Source: Paenibacillus turpanensis
GTDB taxonomy: Bacteria > Bacillota > Bacilli > Paenibacillales > YIM-B00363
NCBI RefSeq assembly: GCF_011421635.1
Contig: NZ_WTLI01000004.1
Location: 62,001 to 126,000, forward strand
DNA: 64,000 nt
Direction: 5' to 3'
Program-made: the position numbers and the translations under genes
Part shown: piece after piece, positions 43,443-51,931 of the stretch
How positions within the stretch are numbered: position 1 is the stretch's first letter
How the letters are laid out: the number at the start of each line of letters is the position of its first letter
Notes under the pieces: model-generated
The model's database searches: none
Seen by the model: only the letters and a program-made list of their open reading frames with translations
What the model was told of the DNA's origin: nothing

Positions 43443-45725
43443 TTATTCGTAGGTGATGATCACCGTACGCGTAGTTCCGTCCCACTTCACCTCTGCGCCT
43501 AACGCCTCGCTGACAAAGCGGGCAGGCACCATCGTATGCCCATTCACAAGCTCAGCCGCCTGCTGAAGCGTTACCGCCTCACCGTCAACCGCTGCGACTG
43601 GGTTGCCGATCTGCAGCACAACAACAGTGCCGTCTTTTTCCGCCGTCGCCGTTTGCGTCGCCGCTTCCCACTCTACCGTCGCGCCTAGCGCTTCGAAGAT
43701 CGCACGCAGCGGAACCATCGTCTTATCGTTAATAATGACCGGCGGCTGAACATATTCCTGCAGCTCTCCGTTGATTTCCACATGCACTGCATTCGGGTCC
43801 ACCGGCTCTTCTGCAGCGTCGCCTGCTCCCGCCGTTTCGCCTGTCCAATCGATTTCTACAAAATCGGAATACGATTCGTTCTGAGCAAAATCAATCAAAT
43901 AAAAGCCGTACTGATATTGACCTTCCGGCAGTACCGTGCCCTCGAGCGCCAGCTCCTGCCCCACCGTAAATGTTTCACCTTCCAGGAAGCCATCCTCACC
44001 GGAGGCTTCATTGTACGTGTAAAACATCGGCGTCACGCGGTCTCCCGCTTTGATTTTCAAAATGTTCTTGTCGGCCATTCCCGATAGTTCATCGATTCCG
44101 CGCCATGCGCCGATGATCCGGCTCTCGCCAGTCTCGTAATTTAGAGTAACGAGAATATCGACCTCCTCACCGTTCAGCTTGGCCGGGATCGCATATTCCG
44201 TAAAGTCATCGCCGTGTCCATTCACGAACATGGAGACTAAATTCCCGTCCAATGTAACCCATTCCCCAGTAAACTCGTCCTCTAAAATGCCCGTTTCCTC
44301 ATCAATGGTTACAGAGTCGTCCATGCCTAGTGTAACAAGCGTATTCTCATCGGCATAGGTAGTAAGAACGGAGTAAGCTTCCGCAATTTCCGCAATGTCC
44401 GTTTTATCCAGGGCTACTTGATAAAGCATCGCTCCACCTGAGCTTTCCTCCGATGCCGCCGCTTCCGGGGCCGCATTGGTGAATTGTACAGGCTCTGCAT
44501 CGCTGTCGATCACTTCTACATACGATTCCACGAAATCCAGATATGCTTTTGAAAATGAAAGCGTGCGATAGGTTTCCAGATTGCTTTGGAAGTTTTCTTT
44601 ATCCTTATAAGGGAAGTAAACCGATAATCCTGCCGCCTTCGGTTTGGTCGTGCTGTTAATGCTGTACACAACGGCATCCTCAATGCTCTTCAGCAGCTTC
44701 TTCGCCTCAGCCGGGTACAGGGAGGAAATTTGTCCGGTAAGGTCTGCTAAATCGACCATATCGGTATTTCCGCCATGCGCGCCGCTGCTTCCGTAATCCT
44801 CGGAACGACTGCGGGCTTTCGCGATCGCTTGAATGCGCTCCGGCTGGCCTAAATCGAGCGCAGCCTTCTCCACAAGGCTTCCGAGTGCCGCTTCCACTTC
44901 ATCAATCTGGGTCAAATCGATAACGGAAAGCGTAATTTCACTCGCTGTACCCTCTGCCTCCGCCTGCGCACGGTAGCCATCGGTAATGACTTGGCCCAGC
45001 TCAGCGCCGCTTGCATTCGTATTTTTCGTGAGATAGTCCAAGAATGGCGTGTAGTTCCAGCCATGCCCCGGTTCTAGCTCCTCGGACGCAATGAAGTACT
45101 TCGAATAAGGCGCAAACAAACTCGCCGTTTCAACCGTCGCCATTAAACAAGCGTCAAAGCCGACCAGCTCAAAGGAAACGCCGGTCTCTTTGACAGCGCC
45201 GGACATCGCCTGCTGAATTTCCGGCAGCAGCAGGGAATCGCCGTTATGGAGCTCATCCGCGCCAAATCCGTTTACCGATCCCGCGCCATGATCCCAAAAC
45301 AGCAGAACGTATCTATCCGCTGGATATTCCTTTACACCCCAAGTGACGAAATCCAGAAGTGTCGCCGGTTCACCGATATTTCGTGCGCCGAGACCTTCGG
45401 ACAGCAGCTGAATACCGTCTTTTTCAACGAGCCAGCGCTGGTTTTCCTCCCCGCTGATATTCGGGTTGTTCCACTGAAGCGTACCACCCGTTTCAACTAC
45501 AACCTTCACGTTATCCGTTGAGCCGATAGCCATCATTTCCTCAAGATCCTTGCTGGCCGCGCCTGCGCCGTCCTCACTTTCCAGATCGGAGCCGTTCATG
45601 TAAATCAGTACGGTTACTTTTTCATTTGCTGCTTGGGCCGCAGGTGCTCCCCATGTGGACGCAAGACATACGGCCATAGACAGTGCGACGAGACGCATTC
45701 CCAGCTTTCGGACTATCGAATTCAC
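43443..45725 (-). CDS. Clostripain-family (C11) secreted cysteine protease with stalk domain
   Basis: A 760-residue exported protein (signal peptide to about Ala33). Residues 37-400 form a C11 peptidase: T-V-L-I-Y-M-N-G-S-D-L-E, catalytic His146 in F-W-D-H-G-A-G, and catalytic Cys193 in G-F-D-A-C-L-M. C11 enzymes cut after Arg or Lys. Residues 400-640 are beta-rich without a clear family. Residues 648-760 are two copper amine oxidase N-terminal (stalk) repeats (V-P-L-R-A-I-F-E-A-L-G-A and V-P-A-R-F-V-S-E-A-L-G-A), common on Paenibacillus surface proteins. GTG start after AAGGGGAG. It is the second clan-CD-like protein of the window, beside the SLH protein at 1734. Confidence 0.87.
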   Translation of the reverse strand: MNSIVRKLGMRLVALSMAVCLASTWGAPAAQAANEKVTVLIYMNGSDLESEDGAGAASKDLEEMMAIGSTDNVKVVVETGGTLQWNNPNISGEENQRWLVEKDGIQLLSEGLGARNIGEPATLLDFVTWGVKEYPADRYVLLFWDHGAGSVNGFGADELHNGDSLLLPEIQQAMSGAVKETGVSFELVGFDACLMATVETASLFAPYSKYFIASEELEPGHGWNYTPFLDYLTKNTNASGAELGQVITDGYRAQAEAEGTASEITLSVIDLTQIDEVEAALGSLVEKAALDLGQPERIQAIAKARSRSEDYGSSGAHGGNTDMVDLADLTGQISSLYPAEAKKLLKSIEDAVVYSINSTTKPKAAGLSVYFPYKDKENFQSNLETYRTLSFSKAYLDFVESYVEVIDSDAEPVQFTNAAPEAAASEESSGGAMLYQVALDKTDIAEIAEAYSVLTTYADENTLVTLGMDDSVTIDEETGILEDEFTGEWVTLDGNLVSMFVNGHGDDFTEYAIPAKLNGEEVDILVTLNYETGESRIIGAWRGIDELSGMADKNILKIKAGDRVTPMFYTYNEASGEDGFLEGETFTVGQELALEGTVLPEGQYQYGFYLIDFAQNESYSDFVEIDWTGETAGAGDAAEEPVDPNAVHVEINGELQEYVQPPVIINDKTMVPLRAIFEALGATVEWEAATQTATAEKDGTVVVLQIGNPVAAVDGEAVTLQQAAELVNGHTMVPARFVSEALGAEVKWDGTTRTVIITYE

Positions 45726-45809
45726 ATTTTTCTCCCCTTTTGTCGAATTTCCGTCCTATTGTTTCGTTGCCCCGCTCCCCACTTCCTGCATTCGGAGGGG
45801 AAATCTGCA

Positions 45810-45845
45810 AAAAAAGAAGCGACCTATCTTGCAGGTCACTTCTTG
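45810..45845 (-). terminator. Distal terminator after the alpha/beta hydrolase gene
   Basis: AAGCGACCT pairs with AGGTCACTT over an 8-base loop; on the minus strand it continues CTTTTTTTGC. It is the second of two stem-loops in this gap. Confidence 0.75.
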
Positions 45846-45893
45846 CTTTCAAGCGTAATAACCATCCTTTGGCCCTTACCTCCGGTTAACGCA

Positions 45894-45921
45894 ATAAAGA
45901 GACGCCTTCGCGCCTCTTTAC
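45894..45921 (-). terminator. Proximal terminator after the alpha/beta hydrolase gene
   Basis: AAAGAGACGC pairs with GCGCCTCTTT over a CTTC tetraloop, with TTTAT after it on the minus strand. It lies about 38 bases after the stop. Confidence 0.75.
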
Positions 45922-45958
45922 AGCTCCAACTGTATTGCCTCTTTTTCACACGTTCCTG

Positions 45959-46924
45959 TTATTGCCCTGGCTGCTTCTCGAATGCTTTAAAAAATTCGAT
46001 CGCCCGCTTCATATACTCCTCGGAATGATGCTTATAAGACTGCACATGCCCCTGATTTTCCGTAACCCACAGCTGAAATCGATCCGGATGGGCTGCCGCC
46101 ATCTTTTCGCTTTCTGCGCTTGGTATGTAGGCGTCATTGCGCCCGTGAACAAACAGCACCGGACGCGGGTAAATCTTATCCAGCTCGGCCATCGGGCTCG
46201 CTTCCTTCGGGTCCAGCTCGGTTACTTTCGGAATTAACGCCATAATGAGCGGTGTAAACGGAAACTCCGGAAGCTTCGACCACACCGACAGATTCGTCTT
46301 TAGGTAGCTCTCTAAATCACTATAGGGGCTGTCCGCAAGCACTGCGGAAACGTCAGGCGATAAACCGGCTGCTAGAATGGACGTGGCCGCTCCCATCGAG
46401 ATGCCGTAGAGTACAATGGGCTCATCATGATTTTGCTTTGCCCACCCAATCACACCAAGCAGGTCTAGCTTCTCCTTAGCACCGATCGTCGTCATGCTTC
46501 CTCCCGATTCGCCGTTATAACGGAAATCAAAGAGCAGCACGCGATATCCTGCATCATGGAACGATTTGGCGATCGGAAGAAAAGGCAAATTCTTTTCCAC
46601 CCGATTTCCCCGATACCCGTGGGACATAATGACCGTCAGCTTTGGATTCTCCGGCTCAATGACCCATCCCTTCAGCGATGTGCTCCCATCTGCACTTGTA
46701 AACACTTGATCGGCAAACGGCAGGCCAAGCTCAGCGGGAGTTTGCGTAATCGGCTTTTTCTCCGGATGCGTAAGAGTAAGCCCGACATAAACGGATATGC
46801 CGAGGCAAGCTATGATAGCGGTAATTACGATTCCAACGGCTGTCCACAGCACAATCCGGAGGGGGCGTCTCTGCTTACGAACGGCTGTCTGCTCTTGCTG
46901 TTTTATCTGCGGTATTGTCGCCAC
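45959..46924 (-). CDS. Membrane-anchored alpha/beta hydrolase (YqkD-like)
   Basis: A 321-residue serine hydrolase with one N-terminal membrane helix (about 24-48) that should place the enzyme outside the cell. The nucleophile elbow is Y-G-I-S-M-G-A-A, the oxyanion region H-G-Y-R-G-N-R, the acid is likely in H-G-R-N-D-A-Y-I and the His in N-Q-G-H-V-Q-S-Y. It resembles YqkD and other esterase/acyl-peptidase-like proteins of the BEM46 group. GTG start at 46924 with AAAGGGGAAC before it. Two terminators follow. Substrate unknown. Confidence 0.83.
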   Translation of the reverse strand: MATIPQIKQQEQTAVRKQRRPLRIVLWTAVGIVITAIIACLGISVYVGLTLTHPEKKPITQTPAELGLPFADQVFTSADGSTSLKGWVIEPENPKLTVIMSHGYRGNRVEKNLPFLPIAKSFHDAGYRVLLFDFRYNGESGGSMTTIGAKEKLDLLGVIGWAKQNHDEPIVLYGISMGAATSILAAGLSPDVSAVLADSPYSDLESYLKTNLSVWSKLPEFPFTPLIMALIPKVTELDPKEASPMAELDKIYPRPVLFVHGRNDAYIPSAESEKMAAAHPDRFQLWVTENQGHVQSYKHHSEEYMKRAIEFFKAFEKQPGQ

Positions 46925-47260
46925 TTCTGTTCCCCTTTCTTCCTAACAAAAAAATAATATCTCATAATTCGACAAAATCTCCAGTAGAGCTATTATACGG
47001 GGTATGCGAAAATTCGTAAAATCTTTTTTGTTCGACACGATTAGACAAAAGCCGTCTTGCTCAACTTGCAGCCCCTACTCTGCATCAAAACACCACGGTT
47101 CCCAGCAGCATCGACACGGCGTAAGACACCTGTTACGAGACCTTTCGATGATGAACAAATCATCAACTCCACTATAATGTTACTTTCTATCTCGTAAAAA
47201 GGGCCAGCCAGAATGTCTGGCTGACCCTCTACTGCTCCCTCGTCTTACCCACTATTACGC
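46925..47260. other. Intergenic region, 336 bp
   Basis: Holds the leader of the hydrolase gene and the terminator of the fusion transporter at 47195-47227. No gene or RNA recognised. Confidence 0.55.
47195..47227 (-). terminator. Intrinsic terminator of the cNMP-SLC13 fusion gene
   Basis: GGGCCAGCCA at 47201-47210 pairs with TGGCTGACCC at 47218-47227 (one mismatch), followed on the minus strand by TTTTTACG. Confidence 0.85.
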
Positions 47261-50116
47261 TTATTTTATCAGACCGAGCCACTGCCAGTACGGAATACAA
47301 AGCACCGCGACCGCGAGAACAGCCAGCGCGTAGCCTAACGCCACCTTCTGCCCTTGGCGATGCGAGAACGCTTTTCCTTCCGAGCTATAATACGCCGTCA
47401 AATAAGTCGGCGATTGATAGGAAAAGAAGAAGGGATCGGTCGAAAGCAGAACGACAAACACCAGCACCCAGGGGTGAATACCGGCCTGCTCAGCGAGCGG
47501 AAGCAGCGCCGTGACGAGCAAAATTACCGCAGGGTCATCGCGGACGACTAGAGTTACGAGAAAGCTGATCAGGATGACTGCGGTCAAGAACAGCACCGGC
47601 GACGAAATAAACAGCGACATCGGGCCGGCCAGTGCGCTGCCGATCGCCTCCGTGATTCCAAGCTGCTCCGAAGCGCCGGCAAAGCTGAAGGCGATGCCAA
47701 GAAACAGCAGAAACGTCCAATCGATCCCGGTCGCGATCGTCTTTTTATCCAGCACCCCAGTAAGGATCAATACGGCAAAAGCGAGCAGCATCACCCACGC
47801 ATTATCCAGCCCGTGCAGCGGTTGGGCGATCATGAGCGCAATGGCCCCAAGCACCGTGCCGACCGAAATGCGTTCTTCCTTCGTCAGCGGGCCAAGTAAG
47901 GCAAGCTGCTCCTTCAGCACGGCAGCCTCCACCGGCCTCGGCGCAGCGGTTTTTCGAAATAGAAGCGAGAGCCATATCAGCATGACTACGCTAAAAATGA
48001 GAAAGGCCGGCAGGGCGTTGATGAACCACTGCAGCCACCCGATCGGGGCGTTCGCAGAGGTGAGCCCATAGGCCATCACGTTTGTATAGGATCCGGTCAG
48101 CACGAAAGGAGCCGTAAAGCCGTAAAACACCATCGCCGCCAGCCCCAGACCTGCAGCCCCCCCGCTTCGCTCCTTAAAGTGCATCGATTCGGCGATCGTC
48201 TGGGCGATCGGCACGCCAAGGGATACTTTGGCGGAAGAGGAGGGAATCATCGGGTTCAGTAGGGCTCCACCCGTTACGATCCCCCACAGCTGCCCCCGAT
48301 AGTGAGGCGGAAACCGCTGCAGCGCATGAAGGGAAAACCGGTACAAAATACCGGATTTCGTAATGACCGCGCTAAGGGCCATAATAAAAATCATGTACAG
48401 CCATGTCGTTGACGCGAAGCCGGATAAAGCAACCTCCGGCTCCAGCAGTCCTCCGGTCACCCACAGCATGGCCATGCCCAGCGCGACAATATAATCGGGG
48501 ATGATATTCACCATCCAAAAAATAACCGCCGCCGCGCCGATACCGATAAAATCCATCGCCTCGCGGCTTAATCCGCCGAACGGCTCCATCACGTGGAACG
48601 CCAGCATGCACAGCAGCGCTAGAACTATGGCGGACAAGCCCGTCAGGCGGCTGCGTTTCAGCAGCCGTCCGGCGCTCTCCGCGAGAGACTGGCTCCGGCG
48701 GCGGGCCAAGCTTTGCTTCTGCAGGCCGTAGCGCCGATCGTCCAAGCCGCCGCTGTCGCCGCCTGCGGAATCCGCGCTCACGGCCGCCTCCGCCAGCTGC
48801 ATATACTCCTGCATCTGCTGCTTCATACCGAGCAGGCGGCAAAATTCTGCCGCCCACTCGTACAAGCGCGGCAGCTCAGAAGCGGCGCAGCTTTGGCGGT
48901 GCAGGATCGCCTCGACGACGGCGAGACCGGCTTCCGGCGCAGCGGCTGCGCAGTCGGCCAAGAAGCCGGACAGCCGTCCGGCGTGTGCGGCCAGCGCATC
49001 GGGCGGGCAGGTCCGCAATGCGGCATAGAGCTCGCCGAGCGGCCGCTCCTGCGGCGACTCCGTCCCCGGCTTTTGCCCCGCCTCCCGCTTACGCCCCTGC
49101 TCCAGCCCTTGCCCCAGCTTGCGCACTTGTCCCGGCTCCGGACCCTGCCCTTGCTCCAGCTCAGCCCCTTGTTCATGCGCACGGTTCCGCCGCTCCTGCT
49201 CCCCGCTCCGCCCCAGCCCTTGCCCCAGCTTGCGCGCTTGTCGCGGCTCCGCTGCGCCAGAACGCTCGCGGCCCTGCTCCCGCAGGAGCTCCCGCTCCGC
49301 TGCAAGCAGCGCCTCGATCAGCCGCTCCCATTCGCCGCGCTCGCCGTACAGCTCGCACAGCGCATCCCAGCGGCCCGCATCGGCGTAAGCCAGCGCCGCT
49401 TCCCGCCACCACCGCTCGCGGTCTGCATCCGGCGCCTGCGCGAGCTCCTGCAGCACCCGCCGCGCACTGTGCTGCACCGCGTACCAGCCGGGCTGGCCCA
49501 CTTCCTTGCGCAGCAGCGGCCCGTTCGCAGGCAGCGCCGCAAGCTGCTCCGCCAGACCGGCTGCGGCACCTCCGACCGCACGCTGCGCCAGCCTGCTGTC
49601 GAACAGCGGCACATGCGCCGCCCACAGCAAGCAGGCCACGACGGCCTCCGGCAGCTGCTCCAGCTCCCGCTTCACCCACTGCAGCTTGGAAGCCTTCGAT
49701 TCCTGCAGCCGCTCATTCGTCGACACCAGCCGTTGGGAGAGCAGCCGGATGAAATACGCCGAGATGGACGGCTGCTCTTCAACGAGACGGTCCAGCGTCT
49801 CCCAGTCAATGACATAGAGCATCGTATCTTCCGCAGCAACAACCGTCGCCGTCCTCGGATCGCCCGTTAACAGCGCCATTTCTCCGAGCGTGCTGCCTTC
49901 TTCCAGCACCGCAATCAGCTGCCGGCCGCCGCCTGGAGAATCGACGAACAGCTCAACCCGTCCGCTTTCCACGATATACATACTATCCCCGTGGTCCCCC
50001 TGCCGGAACAGTGTCGATTGCGCGGGAAGCTGCTGTTTTTCCAATTTGCCCAACAGCTTAGACAGCTCCATATTGGATAATGTTTGAAACATCGGTATAT
50101 GCAATAATCGTGACAT
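47261..50116 (-). CDS. Fusion of cNMP-binding domain, helical linker and SLC13/DASS-type transporter
   Basis: A 951-residue protein. Residues about 4-140 are a cyclic-nucleotide-binding domain with the phosphate cassette L-G-E-M-A-L-L-T-G-D-P-R-T-A-T-V. Residues about 150-290 are helical and read like the winged-helix/TPR part of STAND regulators (Y-A-V-Q-H-S-A-R-R-V-L, then A-L-A-Y-A-D-A-G-R-W). Next comes a Gly/Gln/Arg/Glu-rich tract (about 290-370) with the repeated element R-K-L-G-Q-G-L. After another helical part, residues from about 495 form 11-12 membrane helices of the SLC13 family, with P-S-S-S-A-K-V and R-D-D-P-A-V-I in the places of the two substrate/sodium loops. Likely a di- or tricarboxylate or sulfate transporter gated or regulated by a nucleotide (inference). 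Confidence 0.8.
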   Translation of the reverse strand: MSRLLHIPMFQTLSNMELSKLLGKLEKQQLPAQSTLFRQGDHGDSMYIVESGRVELFVDSPGGGRQLIAVLEEGSTLGEMALLTGDPRTATVVAAEDTMLYVIDWETLDRLVEEQPSISAYFIRLLSQRLVSTNERLQESKASKLQWVKRELEQLPEAVVACLLWAAHVPLFDSRLAQRAVGGAAAGLAEQLAALPANGPLLRKEVGQPGWYAVQHSARRVLQELAQAPDADRERWWREAALAYADAGRWDALCELYGERGEWERLIEALLAAERELLREQGRERSGAAEPRQARKLGQGLGRSGEQERRNRAHEQGAELEQGQGPEPGQVRKLGQGLEQGRKREAGQKPGTESPQERPLGELYAALRTCPPDALAAHAGRLSGFLADCAAAAPEAGLAVVEAILHRQSCAASELPRLYEWAAEFCRLLGMKQQMQEYMQLAEAAVSADSAGGDSGGLDDRRYGLQKQSLARRRSQSLAESAGRLLKRSRLTGLSAIVLALLCMLAFHVMEPFGGLSREAMDFIGIGAAAVIFWMVNIIPDYIVALGMAMLWVTGGLLEPEVALSGFASTTWLYMIFIMALSAVITKSGILYRFSLHALQRFPPHYRGQLWGIVTGGALLNPMIPSSSAKVSLGVPIAQTIAESMHFKERSGGAAGLGLAAMVFYGFTAPFVLTGSYTNVMAYGLTSANAPIGWLQWFINALPAFLIFSVVMLIWLSLLFRKTAAPRPVEAAVLKEQLALLGPLTKEERISVGTVLGAIALMIAQPLHGLDNAWVMLLAFAVLILTGVLDKKTIATGIDWTFLLFLGIAFSFAGASEQLGITEAIGSALAGPMSLFISSPVLFLTAVILISFLVTLVVRDDPAVILLVTALLPLAEQAGIHPWVLVFVVLLSTDPFFFSYQSPTYLTAYYSSEGKAFSHRQGQKVALGYALAVLAVAVLCIPYWQWLGLIK
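49102..49236 (-). repeat. Low-complexity GC-rich tract with a 111-bp-spaced direct repeat
   Basis: The element CCAGCCCTTGCCCCAGCTTG occurs at 49102 and 49213 (plus strand) inside the fusion gene. It encodes the repeated K-L-G-Q-G-L. The tract is rich in Gly, Gln, Arg and Glu codons and may vary between strains. Confidence 0.75.
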
Positions 50117-50336
50117 CAGTGTCTCGTACCTCGTGCATTCCTATTGGAAAGTAATATAAACAGCTTCCCTAATAGTAAACAAACCGGCCCAGCTTGAATA
50201 GCCTTGTTTTATCAACCAAACCATGCCTTCCAAGCTGCCCTCTTGCCTGCACATATTCCTGCCGGGCGCCTGCGGCCCATCCATATCGTTATCTCGAGCT
50301 TACTTTCATCCATTCTCCCGGGTATCGCGCTATCCT

Positions 50337-50843
50337 TCAATTGCGAACCCACTCCCGATAAGCCGGATGCTCCTTCATATCCTCATAAAGCCACACCATC
50401 CGGTCCAAGAACCACAGCTTTCCGGCATAAATAAGCACCGAACCGAACAGCGTCATCCACAGATGCAGCTGAACCACTCCCGCAATAACAAACAGCGAGC
50501 CGATCGCCGCAACCGTGCTGAGAATGTGCGGTGCTCTCCGGTGATACGCCGGAACCGGCACCTGATCTCGGTTCAGCCAAACCCGTTCCCCGAGCACACA
50601 TTTTGACGCCCAATGAGAGAAGCTCTTCGGTGCAGCAAACACATGCGGATTCACGATCCCCCACAGCACCGCCAACGCTACCGGAATGGCGGCCCACCAG
50701 CCAAGCCAGATTCTGCTCCAGAAGGCGAGCACCAGCAGCGGCAGCACCGTGTTCCGCGTCCACACACTCCACGGGCTCGCATGCCTCATCCAAGAAGCAT
50801 CATCGAGCTTGTACAGCTTGCTGATTTTCCGTTCCATTGTCAT
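50337..50843 (-). CDS. Small membrane protein in operon with a TetR regulator
   Basis: A 168-residue protein with membrane helices at about 33-65 (possibly two) and 112-150. It contains H-A-S-P-W-S-V-W-T-R and L-D-R-M-V-W-L-Y-E-D-M, both rich in Trp, and ends in a short soluble tail. I do not recognise a family with certainty. Start is the ATG at 50843 after GGTGGAG; the frame to 50855 begins within that site. It lies 42 bases after the TetR gene and shares its promoter, so it is probably the target of that regulator. Confidence 0.68.
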   Translation of the reverse strand: MTMERKISKLYKLDDASWMRHASPWSVWTRNTVLPLLVLAFWSRIWLGWWAAIPVALAVLWGIVNPHVFAAPKSFSHWASKCVLGERVWLNRDQVPVPAYHRRAPHILSTVAAIGSLFVIAGVVQLHLWMTLFGSVLIYAGKLWFLDRMVWLYEDMKEHPAYREWVRN

Positions 50844-50885
50844 CGCATGCTCCACCTTTCCCTGATCCTTTAAATAACCGCCAGC

Positions 50886-51671
50886 CTATTTTCCTCTACA
50901 AGCCCGCCCGATTCCCTTCCGCAGCATATCCAAATAACATTCAATGTCCTGCAAATGAGCTTCCAGCAGTGCCAAGCCTTTATCCGGATGCTGCTGGCAC
51001 ACTGCCATGAACCTCAGGTTCAGCGCATTGATCGAGGTGACCAGGAGATCAAATGCTTTCCCCGCATCGACCTCCTGCCGAAATCCGGATGCATCCGCAT
51101 CGTCCATCGTGATCGACATCGCCTCAGCCATTTGCCTGCTCCGCTGCGCCAGCTCCTCCGCAAGCTCACCTTCCATCGGCGGTGTAAAAGCATCCATCAA
51201 AATCCGATAAAGCTGCGGAAACCGCACAAAAAACGTCAGCTTACACCGGCTCACCCGGGCTACCCGCTCGAAAACATCCGCAGGCAGCGTACCCAGCTCC
51301 GACTCGAGAAATCCGCGCATTCGCTCCAGTGCATCGTCCAAGATGATCAGATATAGCGTTTTTTTATTTGAAAAATAATGAAACAGCATCCCCTTGGAGA
51401 TTCCCGCTTCCTCAATTATTTTATTGGTTGACGCTTTGGCATACCCCTGCTTGGAAAAATGCTCCCGCGCGATCGAAAGCAGCTGCTGCTTCTTGTCATC
51501 GGGTCCCGCTTGCCCCGATCTATCGGCCGTTTGAGCCTGGGAGGCCATCGCCGTGGCAGCGTCACTCCGGCTCTCGCTTGTTGGTTCGGCTTGAACCTTC
51601 GCTGCCTTCGGAACCTGCGAAACCTGCGAAACCCTCGGTTCTCCACCTTTTCTCGGTGTTCTGTCCTTCAT
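50886..51671 (-). CDS. TetR/AcrR family transcriptional regulator, autoregulated
   Basis: A 261-residue repressor. An unusual N-terminal extension of about 57 residues, rich in Gln, Ser, Ala and Lys, precedes the TetR DNA-binding domain, which is clear from A-R-E-H-F-S-K-Q-G-Y-A-K-A-S-T-N-K-I-I-E-E-A-G-I-S-K-G split across helix 2 and 3, then L-F-H-Y-F-S-N-K-K. The ligand-binding half has no diagnostic motif. Start is the ATG at 51671 after GGAGTG. Two matching inverted-repeat operators overlap its promoter (51725-51742 and 51761-51776), so it represses itself and the membrane gene that follows. Inducer is unknown. Confidence 0.88.
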   Translation of the reverse strand: MKDRTPRKGGEPRVSQVSQVPKAAKVQAEPTSESRSDAATAMASQAQTADRSGQAGPDDKKQQLLSIAREHFSKQGYAKASTNKIIEEAGISKGMLFHYFSNKKTLYLIILDDALERMRGFLESELGTLPADVFERVARVSRCKLTFFVRFPQLYRILMDAFTPPMEGELAEELAQRSRQMAEAMSITMDDADASGFRQEVDAGKAFDLLVTSINALNLRFMAVCQQHPDKGLALLEAHLQDIECYLDMLRKGIGRACRGK

Positions 51672-51724
51672 CCGCGTCACTCCATTCTTCAAGCCTTCAT
51701 TCGTTTTTGAAATCATCCAGCCCA

Positions 51725-51742
51725 GTTGACCATCCGGTCAAC
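51725..51742. promoter_or_regulatory. TetR operator 1 (proximal)
   Basis: GTTGACC-ATCC-GGTCAAC, a perfect 7-bp dyad. It lies just downstream of the -10 box of the tetR promoter. Confidence 0.8.
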
Positions 51743-51746
51743 ACTG

Positions 51747-51776
51747 AGTATACACCTCTTTTGACCACCTGGTCAA
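51747..51776 (-). promoter_or_regulatory. Promoter of the tetR-membrane protein operon
   Basis: On the minus strand -35 TTGACC (51776-51771), an 18-base spacer, and -10 TATACT (51752-51747). The -35 box is half of operator 2. Confidence 0.75.
51761..51776. promoter_or_regulatory. TetR operator 2 (distal)
   Basis: TTGACCA-CC-TGGTCAA, a perfect dyad sharing TTGACC-N4-GGTCAA with operator 1; the centres are 35 bp apart. Confidence 0.8.
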
Positions 51777-51931
51777 CAAGATGCAAAGCCGTAATGACAA
51801 CCAGCTTTTTCGGCCAATTGAATTCTCGCTACCTTAAAATGAGCAGCAATCCCATTGGAAGAAAATGGACATCACTTGAAGCATTCATGCTACAATACCA
51901 CCATAATGAATGAGTACGCGGAGGGGACTAC

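Noticed and set aside
48713..49870. Long plus-strand frames opposite the cNMP-SLC13 fusion gene
   Set aside because: They result from GC-rich, biased codons in the low-complexity part of the real gene. Pro/Ala/Arg-rich translation, no domain.
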